Shown: positions 25,339 through 33,366, counted from the first letter of the stretch. The stretch is 42,875 nt of DNA from Rhodocyclales bacterium (GCA_026399475.1 JAPLQY010000085.1:1-42875), one strand, 5' to 3'. Notes: generated from the sequence alone by a model not told the origin. Numbers and translations: made by a program.

Positions 25339-25929
25339 ATGCCCTATGAACTGAAACCCCTCTCCTGCAATCCTGGCGCCATCGCCGGCATGTCCAAGAA
25401 GGTCATCGTCAGCCACTACGAGAACAACTATGGCGGTGCGGTAAGCCGCCTCAATGCCATCGAGGCGCAGCTTGCAGAACTCGACTGGGCCACCGCGCCG
25501 GGATTCGCGATCAATGGCCTCAAGCGCGAGCAGATGGTGGCGATGAACTCCATGCTGCTGCATGAAGTGTTCTTCGACAGCCTCGGCGCCAGCAAGGCAT
25601 CGCGCGGCCTTGACGCGCAACTCAATATCGATTTTGGCGGCCTCGCCATCTGGAGGGTGCAGTTCGCTGCGATGGGCAAGGCCCTGGGCGGAGGTTCGGG
25701 CTGGGTGGTGCTGGCCTGGTCGCCGTGCGACGGCAAACTGGTGAACACCTGGGCGGCCGACCACACCGGCAACGTCGCCGGGGCCGTGCCGCTGCTGGCG
25801 CTCGACATGTACGAGCACAGCTATCACATGGACTTCGGTGCCAGGGCCGGCCTCTATGTCGATGCCTTCATGAAAAACCTGAACCTGGCCGCCGCCTCAA
25901 AAAGGCTGGCGGCCATTGCCGGACTCTGA
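25339..25929 (+). CDS. Fe/Mn-type superoxide dismutase family protein (atypical)
   Basis: A 196-aa cytoplasmic protein of the Fe/Mn superoxide dismutase family. The four metal ligands are at the expected places: H26 (VSHYENNY), H75 (LLHEVFF), D156 and H160 (LDMYEHSYH). The gateway tyrosine usually at position 34 (motif HHxxY) is replaced: the sequence after the first ligand is HYENNYGGAVSRLN. This places it in a divergent subgroup often annotated as SOD without experimental proof. No signal peptide. ATG 25339 is chosen to give the normal N-terminus; the ribosome site is weak. Sits between duplicated sigma54 promoter regions, so likely controlled by the upstream two-component system. Confidence 0.8.
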   Translation: MPYELKPLSCNPGAIAGMSKKVIVSHYENNYGGAVSRLNAIEAQLAELDWATAPGFAINGLKREQMVAMNSMLLHEVFFDSLGASKASRGLDAQLNIDFGGLAIWRVQFAAMGKALGGGSGWVVLAWSPCDGKLVNTWAADHTGNVAGAVPLLALDMYEHSYHMDFGARAGLYVDAFMKNLNLAAASKRLAAIAGL

Positions 25930-25984
25930 ACACGGAGAGCTTGCGATCAAGCCGGATCAGTCGAGGAACATGATCAAAGCAAGT

Positions 25985-26070
25985 TCGGATAAGGCCCCAG
26001 AAGTCGCGAGCCAATCCGGCATATCCCGTCAAAATCTTTATCGCTGCCCCAATCGCCGGGATGTCTTAAC
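25985..26070 (+). pseudogene. Degraded duplicate of the response-regulator HTH end
   Basis: Translated in frame it reads KAPEVASQSGISRQNLYRCPNRRDVL, clearly a decayed copy of the regulator end (VSEVARLSGITRQNLYPYFNRLGVLKK). It has no start or upstream domains, so it is a remnant of a duplication. It begins copy B of the repeat, which continues to 26256. Confidence 0.7.
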
Positions 26071-26175
26071 AAAATTCAGACACCTGTCTTGGATTTCAGA
26101 CGCTTATTTTCAAAAGCTGTCGCAGGCATTCATTAACTTCATATTCCGTAACAAAAATTGTGTCGGTGCCCGGTT

Positions 26176-26189
26176 GGTACAAGGCTTGC
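26176..26189 (+). promoter_or_regulatory. Sigma54 promoter (-24/-12) of the porin gene
   Basis: TTGGTACAAGGCTTGCT has GG (26176-26177) and GC (26188-26189) ten bases apart with the preferred TTGCT at -12. The start codon lies about 80 bp downstream. The conserved block 26079-26121 upstream would be the activator site. Confidence 0.75.
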
Positions 26190-26269
26190 TAATTACTGCG
26201 CGGGGCCTATGTCTTTGCGTGGTGCGCCGCAGGTCTTCCTTACCGACTTTGACTACTGGAGATATGAAA

Positions 26270-27610
26270 ATGATGAAACAAAAACACTTGGCGGTGATAG
26301 TGGGAGCAATGCTTGCTCCGACTTTCGCTTTGGCCCAATCCGCCGATCGCGTGGATGCGCTCATTGCTCAAGTTCAGGCAATGAATGCCAAGGTTCAAGC
26401 GATGAACGCGGAAATTGCCAGCCTCAAGGCAGCACAGAGCGCTCCAGCGGCCCAGGCTTCCGGCGTATCCGCATCCGACAAGAAAAATACGGTCAAGATC
26501 GGCACCAATGCCGAAGTGACGCTGTATGGACGCGTCATGGCACAGGTGGAGAATGTCAAGGTTTCGAACAACTGGGCCGGGACGTCAACGGACCACAATC
26601 TTACGAAAAATCGGGTTAGCGCCCATAACTCCAATATCGGATTCAAAGGAGAGATGGACGTAGGCAACGGCACCGCGGCGTTCTTCCAGATTGAACAAAG
26701 AGCCCCGATTGATGGCACGGCCGACAGCAGTTTCGCCAACCGGAATTCCGGAGTTGGCTTCAAGGGCCCTTGGGGCACAGCGCTGGTGGGACGGTGGAAC
26801 ACGCCCTACAAGGACCAGACGATCAAGGTCGACCCCTTCAATGAAACGACGCTGGCGGCCAATACATTTGTCATGGGGCAGGTGTCGCAACTCGGAGACG
26901 ATGACATATTTCATGCGCGCCTGCCGAATACCATCCAGTACTGGACACCCAAAGTAAATGGTTTCAGTGGAAAAGTTTTCTTCACCGCCAACGAAGAAAA
27001 GACCACCACGACCAACCCTTACACCACGTCGCTGACGCTTGATTATGATCAGGGCCCGCTGTTCGCCCTGGTTGGCTATGAGACTCACAAGGATTCCGGC
27101 GCGCTTACAGCCACCGCCACCGGCAAGGACAAGGGCATGCATGTGGGCGGCGGCTATCGCTTCTCCCAGGGCACCACTATCAGCGCGATCTGGGAAAAGC
27201 TCTCATTCCATTCTGATGCGATCGTCGGTACGGCTGCCGCTGACATGAGCCGCAACGCCTGGTTCCTCGGCGCCAGTCACAAGTTCAACCAGGTCAGTTT
27301 GCGTGGCGGCTATGGCCGCGCCGGCAACCAGAGCGGAACGAATGCCATGCTTGGCGGCAACTCGGAAACGGGCGCAAAAGGCTTTTACGGGATTGTCGGT
27401 TACGCGCTTAACGGCTGGAAGGCGCTGGATAAGACCGAAGTTTTCGCCCAATATGTACGTCTTAACAATGACAGGAATGCCTCGTACATAGTGACCAACA
27501 GCGACACCAATGCCGGTGCCGGCGGTCTTAACATGACCAAGGCCGGAGCGAACCGTTGGGCGGGCGCGACCTTCAACGCCATGACGCTCGGCGTGATGAC
27601 TTATTTCTAA
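26270..27610 (+). CDS. Outer-membrane porin (Gram-negative type)
   Basis: A 446-aa precursor. The signal peptide (about residues 1-22, AVIVGAMLAPTFALA) is followed by a predicted coiled coil (about 23-60, repeats of VQAMNAKVQAMNAEIASLKA), a periplasmic trimerisation helix seen in some porins, then a beta-barrel starting VTLYGRVMAQVENVK and ending in the terminal phenylalanine (MTLGVMTYF) required for Bam insertion. The motif GFKGPWGTALVGRWNTPY is typical of betaproteobacterial porins. ATG 26270 is preferred because GGAG at 26258-26261 is 8 bases away; an in-frame ATG at 26264 is too close and a further ATG at 26273 is possible. Expression is probably driven by the sigma54 promoter upstream. 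Confidence 0.9.
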   Translation: MMKQKHLAVIVGAMLAPTFALAQSADRVDALIAQVQAMNAKVQAMNAEIASLKAAQSAPAAQASGVSASDKKNTVKIGTNAEVTLYGRVMAQVENVKVSNNWAGTSTDHNLTKNRVSAHNSNIGFKGEMDVGNGTAAFFQIEQRAPIDGTADSSFANRNSGVGFKGPWGTALVGRWNTPYKDQTIKVDPFNETTLAANTFVMGQVSQLGDDDIFHARLPNTIQYWTPKVNGFSGKVFFTANEEKTTTTNPYTTSLTLDYDQGPLFALVGYETHKDSGALTATATGKDKGMHVGGGYRFSQGTTISAIWEKLSFHSDAIVGTAAADMSRNAWFLGASHKFNQVSLRGGYGRAGNQSGTNAMLGGNSETGAKGFYGIVGYALNGWKALDKTEVFAQYVRLNNDRNASYIVTNSDTNAGAGGLNMTKAGANRWAGATFNAMTLGVMTYF

Positions 27611-27653
27611 ATTTCAGAAAGGGCTCTCGTTCCCGATTGCACACGCCGGTATC

Positions 27654-27676
27654 CCAGCGGTTGAAGTTACCGCTGG
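27654..27676 (+). terminator. Hairpin after the porin gene
   Basis: CCAGCGGT and ACCGCTGG form an 8-bp perfect stem with a 7-base loop 44 bp after the porin stop. No T-run follows, so it may be a weak or Rho-assisted terminator or an mRNA-stabilising hairpin. Confidence 0.45.
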
Positions 27677-27760
27677 AATATTGGCAACTTGAATCAAGAG
27701 AATTACTTTATAGTCAATAAGTAGCTCACAATTATCTCTACACATCAACGGAGACTTGTC

Positions 27761-29089
27761 ATGAAAAGAACCGCGCTGTTTCTAAGCCTCGCCGCTATCG
27801 GTATAAGCTCGGGCATGGGTTCCGCCCTCGCCGCCGACCCCGCCACGATCAACTGGTCGAAGCTTGCCACCACCACTGTTCCGATGTTCTATCCCGGCCA
27901 GTCCACCTACGAGTGGCTGCGCAGCGACGAGCACAAGAACGCTGCGAAAGAGGTCAAGCGCGGCGACGCCTGCATGTCCTGCCACGACGAAAAAGATGCC
28001 GAAAAAGACATCGGCAACAAGCTGGTGAAAGGCGGCCGACTGGAACCGACGCCGGTTCCGGGCAAGTCGGGCTACAAGGACCTCAAGGTGCAGGCCGCCT
28101 ACGATGCCAAGAACCTCTATCTGCGCTACCAGTGGAAAACCGACAACGCCTATGCCGGCACCGAACACCAGTACCTGCGCTTCGACGGCAAGGAATGGAA
28201 AGTCTGGGGTTACCCCAAGCTGGACAAGGTGGTGCATGAAGGCAAGCAGCCCGGCATCTACGAAGACCGCATGTCGATCATGATCGACGACGGCAAGGTG
28301 GCCGGCTTCGCCAAGCAGGGTTGCTGGCTGACCTGCCATGACGGCCAGCGCGACAATCCCAAGCAGTTCACCAAGGAAGAAGTCGCTGCCAACCCGATGC
28401 TGACCGCGATCAAGAAGGGCGACGTGCGCAAGTACCTGCCCGACAGCCGCACCGACCCATCCGACTGGAAGACCGGCAAGACGGTGGAAGAACTGGCCAA
28501 GCTCAAGGCCGCCGGCTACTTCGTCGACCTGATCCAGTGGCGCGCGCACCGCAGCACCGCGGTCGGCATGGCCGACGACGGCTACGTGCTCGAATGGCGT
28601 CTGGGCGATGCCGGCAAGGACATGTTCGGCGGCAATGCCGATGCCAAGACACATGAGCCGAAATTCATGTGGGACGAGAAGAAGGTCGGCTACAAGTCGC
28701 TCAAGGCGCTCGACCTGCACAAGGGCGGCGACCACTTCCTGATTCGCGAGAAGAACGCGGTGCCGTTCGACCCGAACGCCGGCTGGAAGGAAGGCGACCT
28801 GATTCCCGACTACATCGTCAGTCGCGAAGATGCCAAGGGTTCGGCCGCCGATAACAATGCTACCGGCGTCTGGAAGGACGGCATGTGGACGGTGGTGCTG
28901 ACTCGTCCGCTGGGACTCACCAACGACGACGACAAGAACCTGAAAGAAGGTGGCGTGTATAACGTCGGCTTTGCCATCCACGACGACAACATCACCACGC
29001 GCGGCCACCACGTTTCCTTCGAGAAGACTCTGGGGATTGGCGTCAAGAAGGGCACCAAGGTCGACATCAATGCCGTAAAGCTGCCGTAA
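27761..29089 (+). CDS. Periplasmic haem protein, ethylbenzene-dehydrogenase-gamma-like
   Basis: A 442-aa exported protein. The signal peptide is residues 1-25 (cleavage after SALAA). One canonical haem c motif, CMSCH, is at C71-C74-H75, and a second cysteine pair forms a non-standard CWLTCH (C188, C192, H193; three residues between cysteines). The rest resembles the beta-rich haem-binding domain related to the gamma subunit of ethylbenzene/DMSO-type dehydrogenases (YLRYQWKTDNAY, DRMSIMIDDGKV, WQWRAHRS-like QWRAHRST, GVWKDGMWTVVLTRPL). It probably carries electrons in the periplasm. No molybdenum catalytic subunit or iron-sulfur subunit is nearby, so the redox partner is unknown. GGAG precedes the ATG. 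Own transcript is likely. Confidence 0.78.
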   Translation: MKRTALFLSLAAIGISSGMGSALAADPATINWSKLATTTVPMFYPGQSTYEWLRSDEHKNAAKEVKRGDACMSCHDEKDAEKDIGNKLVKGGRLEPTPVPGKSGYKDLKVQAAYDAKNLYLRYQWKTDNAYAGTEHQYLRFDGKEWKVWGYPKLDKVVHEGKQPGIYEDRMSIMIDDGKVAGFAKQGCWLTCHDGQRDNPKQFTKEEVAANPMLTAIKKGDVRKYLPDSRTDPSDWKTGKTVEELAKLKAAGYFVDLIQWRAHRSTAVGMADDGYVLEWRLGDAGKDMFGGNADAKTHEPKFMWDEKKVGYKSLKALDLHKGGDHFLIREKNAVPFDPNAGWKEGDLIPDYIVSREDAKGSAADNNATGVWKDGMWTVVLTRPLGLTNDDDKNLKEGGVYNVGFAIHDDNITTRGHHVSFEKTLGIGVKKGTKVDINAVKLP

Positions 29090-29096
29090 TCCAGTA

Positions 29097-29116
29097 CGGC
29101 GCCGCTTGCGGCGCCG
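29097..29116 (+). terminator. GC-rich hairpin after the haem protein gene
   Basis: CGGCGCCGC followed by TT and GCGGCGCCG gives a near-perfect 8-9 bp stem directly after the stop. It lacks a clear T-run. Likely a terminator or 3'-end protecting structure. Confidence 0.45.
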
Positions 29117-29195
29117 AGCAGGTTTCCATCGCCAGCCGCTTCCGGATCATCGGAGCGTGCTGGCGATTGTTATATCGGCGGTGCAAAATCACGTC

Positions 29196-29813
29196 ATGGA
29201 AACTACCAGCAGCATTGCCTTCTTCGACCGGCAGTTCCGGCAGCAGGTCGAACATCAGGACTTCCAGCTCAATCCCTTCGAGCTGACTGCCCTGCCGCAC
29301 TTGCACGGGCGGGTGCTGGACTTTGGCTGCGGTCTCGGCAACCTCGCCATGGCCGCCGCCGCGCAAGGCTGTTCGGTCCTGGCGCTGGACGCGAGTCATG
29401 CCGCAATCGAGCACCTGCGCCAGCGCGCCGCGACCGCCGGATTCCGGATTCAAGCGATCGAAGCCGACCTGCGCGATTACCGGATCGACGAAGATTTCGA
29501 CTGCGTCGTGTCGATCGGGCTGCTGGCGTTCTTCGACTGCCCCTCCGCGTCACGCCAGTTGTCGATGCTGCAGGATCGCGTGCGCCCGGGCGGCCTCGCC
29601 GTGATCAATACGCTGATCGAAGGCACGACCTGGCTGGATATTTTCGGTGTCGACAATTATTGCCTGTTTGCCCATAAGGAATTGACCAACCGCTTCGCCG
29701 ACTGGGAAATCCTGCATTCCGAATTTCGCAATTTCGATACCCCGGGGCAGACGATCAAGTCATTTGCCACGCTGATTGCGCGAAAATCAGGGCAAGGTAC
29801 ACAAGAAATTTGA
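29196..29813 (+). CDS. SAM-dependent methyltransferase (class I, TehB-like)
   Basis: A 205-aa cytoplasmic Rossmann methyltransferase. Motif I is VLDFGCGLGNLA, followed by VLALDASHAAIEHL (acidic ribose-binding residue) and the motif IV region DCVVSIGLLAFFDC. Length and motifs resemble methyltransferase type 11 and TehB-like proteins; the substrate cannot be read from sequence. The ATG at 29196 is the first methionine with the normal N-terminus; a GTG 15 bases upstream is also in frame. It precedes a DsrE-family gene by 37 bp. Confidence 0.75.
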   Translation: METTSSIAFFDRQFRQQVEHQDFQLNPFELTALPHLHGRVLDFGCGLGNLAMAAAAQGCSVLALDASHAAIEHLRQRAATAGFRIQAIEADLRDYRIDEDFDCVVSIGLLAFFDCPSASRQLSMLQDRVRPGGLAVINTLIEGTTWLDIFGVDNYCLFAHKELTNRFADWEILHSEFRNFDTPGQTIKSFATLIARKSGQGTQEI

Positions 29814-29850
29814 AGCTTTGAAATTCATCATCAAGACTGGAGGCAAAAAA

Positions 29851-30201
29851 ATGGCAAAGCATCTGTTCATCCTCAACGACCCACCCTATGGCACCGAGCG
29901 CAGCTATAACGCCGTGCGACTGGCGCGTACGCTGCTGAATGCCCAGGAGGAAGTGCGGGTGTTCCTGATGGGCGACGCCGCAGCCTGCGCCGCCGCAGGG
30001 CAGAAGGTGCCGCAGGGCTATTACAACCTCGGCGACATGCTGGGCAGCGTTATCAGGCGCAAGGGAGAAATCTCCGTGTGCGGAACCTGCATGGATGCGC
30101 GCGGCATGGCGGAGGAACGCCTGATCGATGGCGCCCGACGCGGTACCATGGACATATTGACTGAATGGACGCAGTGGGCAGACAAGCTACTGGTGTTCTG
30201 A
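29851..30201 (+). CDS. DsrE-family (YchN-like) protein
   Basis: A 116-aa small cytoplasmic protein. It starts KHLFILNDPPYGTERSYNAVRLA, continues VRVFLMGDAAACA and has VCGTCMDARG with cysteines C77 and C80 (C46 in addition). DsrE/DsrF/YchN proteins form oligomers and in some cases carry persulfide sulfur. The CGTC motif fits a sulfur-carrier or redox role. A GGAGG site precedes the ATG. No dsr or tus genes accompany it here. Confidence 0.85.
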   Translation: MAKHLFILNDPPYGTERSYNAVRLARTLLNAQEEVRVFLMGDAAACAAAGQKVPQGYYNLGDMLGSVIRRKGEISVCGTCMDARGMAEERLIDGARRGTMDILTEWTQWADKLLVF

Positions 30202-30235
30202 TCGCCGATCTGGAGCAAGCCCGAGGCTGACCGCA

Positions 30236-30670
30236 ATGAACGAATACATCCTGTTCGACCCAAACCTTCGCGACCGCTTTCTGGAATTCATTGCCGATCG
30301 CGGCCTCAGCGGCGAGGTTCGCCCCGATCCGATTGCGGGCTTCGTGGTGGCATTGCCGGATGATCTGGCGGATGACATCGAGGAGGCCGTCGAGGATGAG
30401 TACGCAGCGCTGATGGAAGAGCAGCAGGGTCTCGTTGAATCGGCGGACGATGACGGCGTGAAAACCCTGATGTCAGTCAGCGTCACGCCACCCGATGGCC
30501 AACCGCGTGACGTGCGGCTTCCGGCTCGCTACGCGCGCCGCCTCTTCGCGCACTTCTCCGTCGAGGAAATCCATGAAATCGTCTCGGCCATCGCGCAAAG
30601 TGCGATGAACCCGGTTGAAGGACCAATGTGCCGCAAACCATCCGGGTCCGGGCCACCTTCCGCGGCCTGA
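30236..30670 (+). CDS. Acidic hypothetical protein (144 aa)
   Basis: A GAGG site precedes ATG 30236. The protein is acidic (ALPDDLADDIEEAVEDEYAALMEEQQ) with a second segment (DVRLPARYARRLFAHFSVEEIHEIVSAIAQS) that looks like a conserved helical end. Unrecognised family, often found near dsrE-like genes in my recollection but not certain. The last ~20 residues (NPVEGPMCRKPSGSGPPSAA) are low-complexity, and the stop lies 2 bp before the imuB 3'-end repeat, so the C-terminus may be altered by that insertion. Confidence 0.6.
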   Translation: MNEYILFDPNLRDRFLEFIADRGLSGEVRPDPIAGFVVALPDDLADDIEEAVEDEYAALMEEQQGLVESADDDGVKTLMSVSVTPPDGQPRDVRLPARYARRLFAHFSVEEIHEIVSAIAQSAMNPVEGPMCRKPSGSGPPSAA

Positions 30671-30672
30671 AA

Positions 30673-30708
30673 CTCAGGCAAACCAGCCGTGCAGGAACCA
30701 GCCGCCGG
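30673..30708. repeat. Direct repeat of the imuB 3' end, left copy
   Basis: Thirty-six bases identical to 32052-32087, which hold the last codons (GGWFLHGWFA) and stop of imuB. The copies enclose the eamA segment. The left copy is detached from any imuB frame. Confidence 0.88.
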
Positions 30709-30839
30709 CATGAACATCCATCTCGACCACAACGCCATGACACCGGCGACGCTGGCCGCAATCGGCTTGCTGGTCTGGCGTCGCCTGATTCCGGATCGCC
30801 TGATTGCAGCCGCCCTGGCGCTGCCATCCGCGCCGGCCA

Positions 30840-31886
30840 TCAATGCCGATGTCGGTGGTGGCTGTCGGGAAAATGGGGATGCTCATGACGCAGCGGTGCA
30901 TGCGTGTGCGCATGTTCGTGGGGCTCTTCGCCATCCCAGGCAGCGTGATCGTGCCGATGGTGCGCGTCATGGACATGCCCGTGGGCGTGGCTCAGCGCCT
31001 CGTGCCCATGCGCATGCTCGTGGCGCTCCGTCAGGTGCAGCCAGACGCCGAAGGCCATCAAGGCCCCGGCCATCGACAACGACAAAGTCACGGCTTCGCC
31101 CAGCGCAAGCGCGACACCAGCGCCGAAGAACGGCGCTACCGAAAAATACGCGCCGGTGCGGGCCGTGCCGAGGTGCCGCAGGCCAAGGACGAATAGCGCC
31201 AGGCTGACTCCGTAGGCGAGGAAGCCGAGCACCATGGCCGCGGCGAGAAGTGGCAGGGACGGCAGGCTCGCTCCCAGCGAGAAGGCCAGCATCAGGTTGA
31301 CCGTACCCGCCACCAGCCCCTTGATCGCGGCTATCCAGGTCGCATCCATCAGCGAAAGCTTGCGTGTCAGGTTGTTGTCGATGCCCCAGGCGAAGCAGGC
31401 GCCCAACACCGCGAGGGTCGGCGCCAATCCGGCAAAACCAGCGTCTCCGGTCCAACTCAGGACCAAGGCGCCGGCGATGATGGCGGCCATGCCCAGCGCA
31501 ATCCGGCGGTCGACGTTTTCCTTGAAGGCGAACCAGGCCAGCAGCGCCGTGAATACGCCTTCGGCATTGAGCAGCAGGGACGCTCCCGACGCCGGCATTT
31601 TGGCCAGCCCGAGCATCAGCAATACCGGGGCCAGCACGCCGCCCGTGAAAATCGCGCCAGCCAGCCAGGGCGCTTCGCCGCGTGCCAGGCGGACGCGCGG
31701 AGTTCGGCGCAGGCGGCGATAGAGCAGCAGGCCGCTGCCCGCGCCGAGATAGAGCAAGCCCGCCAGCAGCCACGGACCGACATCGTCCAGCAGCAGTTTC
31801 GCCAAGGGCGTCCCGGCACCAAACAACAGCGCCGCACCGAGCGCTGCCGGCACCCCGGTCTGGCGCAAGCCCGCGATCCAGCTCAT
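30840..31886 (-). CDS. EamA/DMT-family transporter with histidine-rich C-terminal tail
   Basis: A 348-aa inner-membrane protein with about ten hydrophobic segments in two repeats, the drug/metabolite transporter layout. The first repeat contains AALLFGAGTPLAKLLL; an EamA signature is around LLNAEGVFTALLAWFAFKE. The last ~55 residues are a soluble tail with repeated His (HEHAHGHEALSHAHGHVHDAHHRHDH and more), which suggests metal binding, for example nickel, cobalt or zinc, and regulation or export of a metal. ATG 31886 has GGAGG 10 bases upstream; a TTG 21 bases upstream is in frame. It sits between imuB 3'-end repeats, oriented like imuB, and its own promoter is not obvious. Confidence 0.82.
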   Translation of the reverse strand: MSWIAGLRQTGVPAALGAALLFGAGTPLAKLLLDDVGPWLLAGLLYLGAGSGLLLYRRLRRTPRVRLARGEAPWLAGAIFTGGVLAPVLLMLGLAKMPASGASLLLNAEGVFTALLAWFAFKENVDRRIALGMAAIIAGALVLSWTGDAGFAGLAPTLAVLGACFAWGIDNNLTRKLSLMDATWIAAIKGLVAGTVNLMLAFSLGASLPSLPLLAAAMVLGFLAYGVSLALFVLGLRHLGTARTGAYFSVAPFFGAGVALALGEAVTLSLSMAGALMAFGVWLHLTERHEHAHGHEALSHAHGHVHDAHHRHDHAAWDGEEPHEHAHTHAPLRHEHPHFPDSHHRHRH

Positions 31887-32051
31887 GGCATCCAATCCTC
31901 CAGACAAAAGGGAACAACAGCTTGCTCACCGGCAATCATTCGAAACAGACGCCGTAGCCTCCATCGTAGCTCGTCTCCCTGGCTGCATCCTCCATCTTCC
32001 TTTCACCATCGACTGAGTGCATCGGAAAAGCGCAAGTGGCCACCCAAAGTT

Positions 32052-32087
32052 CTCAGGCAAACCAGCCGTGCAGGAACCAGCCGCCGG
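32052..32087. repeat. Direct repeat of the imuB 3' end, right (genuine) copy
   Basis: Partner of 30673-30708 (offset 1379 bp). It includes the imuB stop and the last ~11 codons, so imuB remains intact. Confidence 0.88.
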
Positions 32088-33366
32088 GCGGGCGCGGGTC
32101 ACGGAAAATCCATAGCCAGCGGCCATCGCTGTCGATCGCGATGAAATAGTCGCGGCGCGCATCGAGGCCGTCCCACCAGCCTGATTCGATGCGTTCCGGA
32201 CCGGCGAGCAAGGCCAGCGGGCCGGCCCGTTGCGGACGGCCATGAGTTTCACGCAAGGCTTCGGGCGGATCCACCAGCCACAGGGGGCGCGGTGGCATCG
32301 TAGTCGCCGCCGGCTTGATGCCAGACTGGTCGGGACTTGCACGACTTGCCCTTTCGGGGCGATGGTCGGCATGACAGGCCAGCCCCTGCACCGCCTGCGG
32401 TCCCAGGCGGGCGACAAGGCGATCCATGAGTTCGGCCAGCGCCTCATGTCGCTGGCCCACGCCGTCGAACAGGGCATGGCTGCGCTCCTCACGCGTCTCC
32501 GCTTCCTGCGCGCGCAAGCGCAGCGCCAGCGCCGGGGCAGACAGGACCAGGGTGTCCAGTCGCTCCTTGAGCACACGCTCGATGTGTGCGGCTGTATGCA
32601 CCGGCGCGCTGAAGGCGAGCGGCACCGAGGTGATCAGACCATGCCCGTGATCGATCAGGCATTCGATTTCGCGCACCGCCGCATTCCTCGCCGCCAACCA
32701 GCCGGCCAGCGCCACGATCAGGCGGCGCGCAGCGAACAGCAGCACCGGTGCGGCTTCGACCGGAGCCGGCAGTTCCAGCCCCTGCTCGAAACGCTCGGGA
32801 AACACGAACCACGGCTGTGGATCGGCAATCTCGCCCAGGGCACGCGCCAGATCAATGAGGAATGGCTTGCCAAGGCGAGCGCCCAAACTGGCGCGAGGCA
32901 GGGCCAGCGCATCGCCGATGCGGCGCAGGCCGAAACCTTCGACGCGCTGCGCCAGCGGCGGCGCCAGTTCCATTGCGGCCAGCGGCACCGCAGCGAGCGC
33001 CGTGCGCGTTGCCGACAGATCGGGGCAGATGGCCTCATTGGCCTCACTGGTGCCGGCCCGCGCCAGCCACAGCGCGGCCAGCGGCGTGGCGGCCACCGCC
33101 AGCTGCGCGGAGATATCCATCGCGGCGAGATCTTCGCGCACCAGATGCAGCAAGGTCGGCAGCCCGCCGAACAAGCGCAGGCTGGCGGCGACTTCGAGGC
33201 GCAGCGCAGCCGGTGCGAGATTGACATACGGCGTGTAGCGGCCGGCCCAGCAGGCGAGTGCAGGGGTAGGAAATGCCGTGGTCCGGGTGACCGAAGCGTC
33301 AGGCGGCGACGCGGCTTCGCCGTCGGCTGTCGGTCGCGTCGGGCAGTACAGCGCCAGCCACAACAT
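32053..33366 (-). CDS. imuB: ImuB, catalytically inactive Y-family polymerase-like protein
   Basis: A 437-aa protein of the SOS mutasome that links DnaE2 to the sliding clamp. It begins MLWLALYCP, has the Y-family-like GRYTPYVNLAPAALRLEVAASLRLFGG and lacks catalytic acidic residues in that segment, as expected for ImuB. The C-terminus ends in a Gly/Pro/Trp-rich DPRPPGGWFLHGWFA, typical of the family. It overlaps imuA by 68 bp and is part of the lexA-imuA-imuB operon. It is on the short side for ImuB. The 3' end is duplicated at 30673-30708 around the eamA gene. Confidence 0.9.
   Translation of the reverse strand: MLWLALYCPTRPTADGEAASPPDASVTRTTAFPTPALACWAGRYTPYVNLAPAALRLEVAASLRLFGGLPTLLHLVREDLAAMDISAQLAVAATPLAALWLARAGTSEANEAICPDLSATRTALAAVPLAAMELAPPLAQRVEGFGLRRIGDALALPRASLGARLGKPFLIDLARALGEIADPQPWFVFPERFEQGLELPAPVEAAPVLLFAARRLIVALAGWLAARNAAVREIECLIDHGHGLITSVPLAFSAPVHTAAHIERVLKERLDTLVLSAPALALRLRAQEAETREERSHALFDGVGQRHEALAELMDRLVARLGPQAVQGLACHADHRPERASRASPDQSGIKPAATTMPPRPLWLVDPPEALRETHGRPQRAGPLALLAGPERIESGWWDGLDARRDYFIAIDSDGRWLWIFRDPRPPGGWFLHGWFA

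Larger units (their letters stand above)
25985..26256. repeat. Diverged direct repeat, copy B (precedes the porin)
   Basis: Partner of 24959-25228. It ends at the ribosome site of the porin gene (shared TTTGACTAC), while copy A ends at the same point before sod. This suggests that the sequence up to the ribosome site was the duplicated unit. Confidence 0.75.

Noticed and set aside
27670..27720. Possible sigma70 or sigma54 promoter for the haem protein gene
   Set aside because: TTGGCA with a weak -10 can be found, but no pair is convincing and no GG-N10-GC is present.
30709..30760. Plus-strand segment translating to IHLDHNAMTPATLAA, resembling the start of cysteine desulfurases
   Set aside because: The resemblance ends after about 15 residues and nothing after it fits; probably chance, though a remnant carried in with the eamA segment cannot be excluded.
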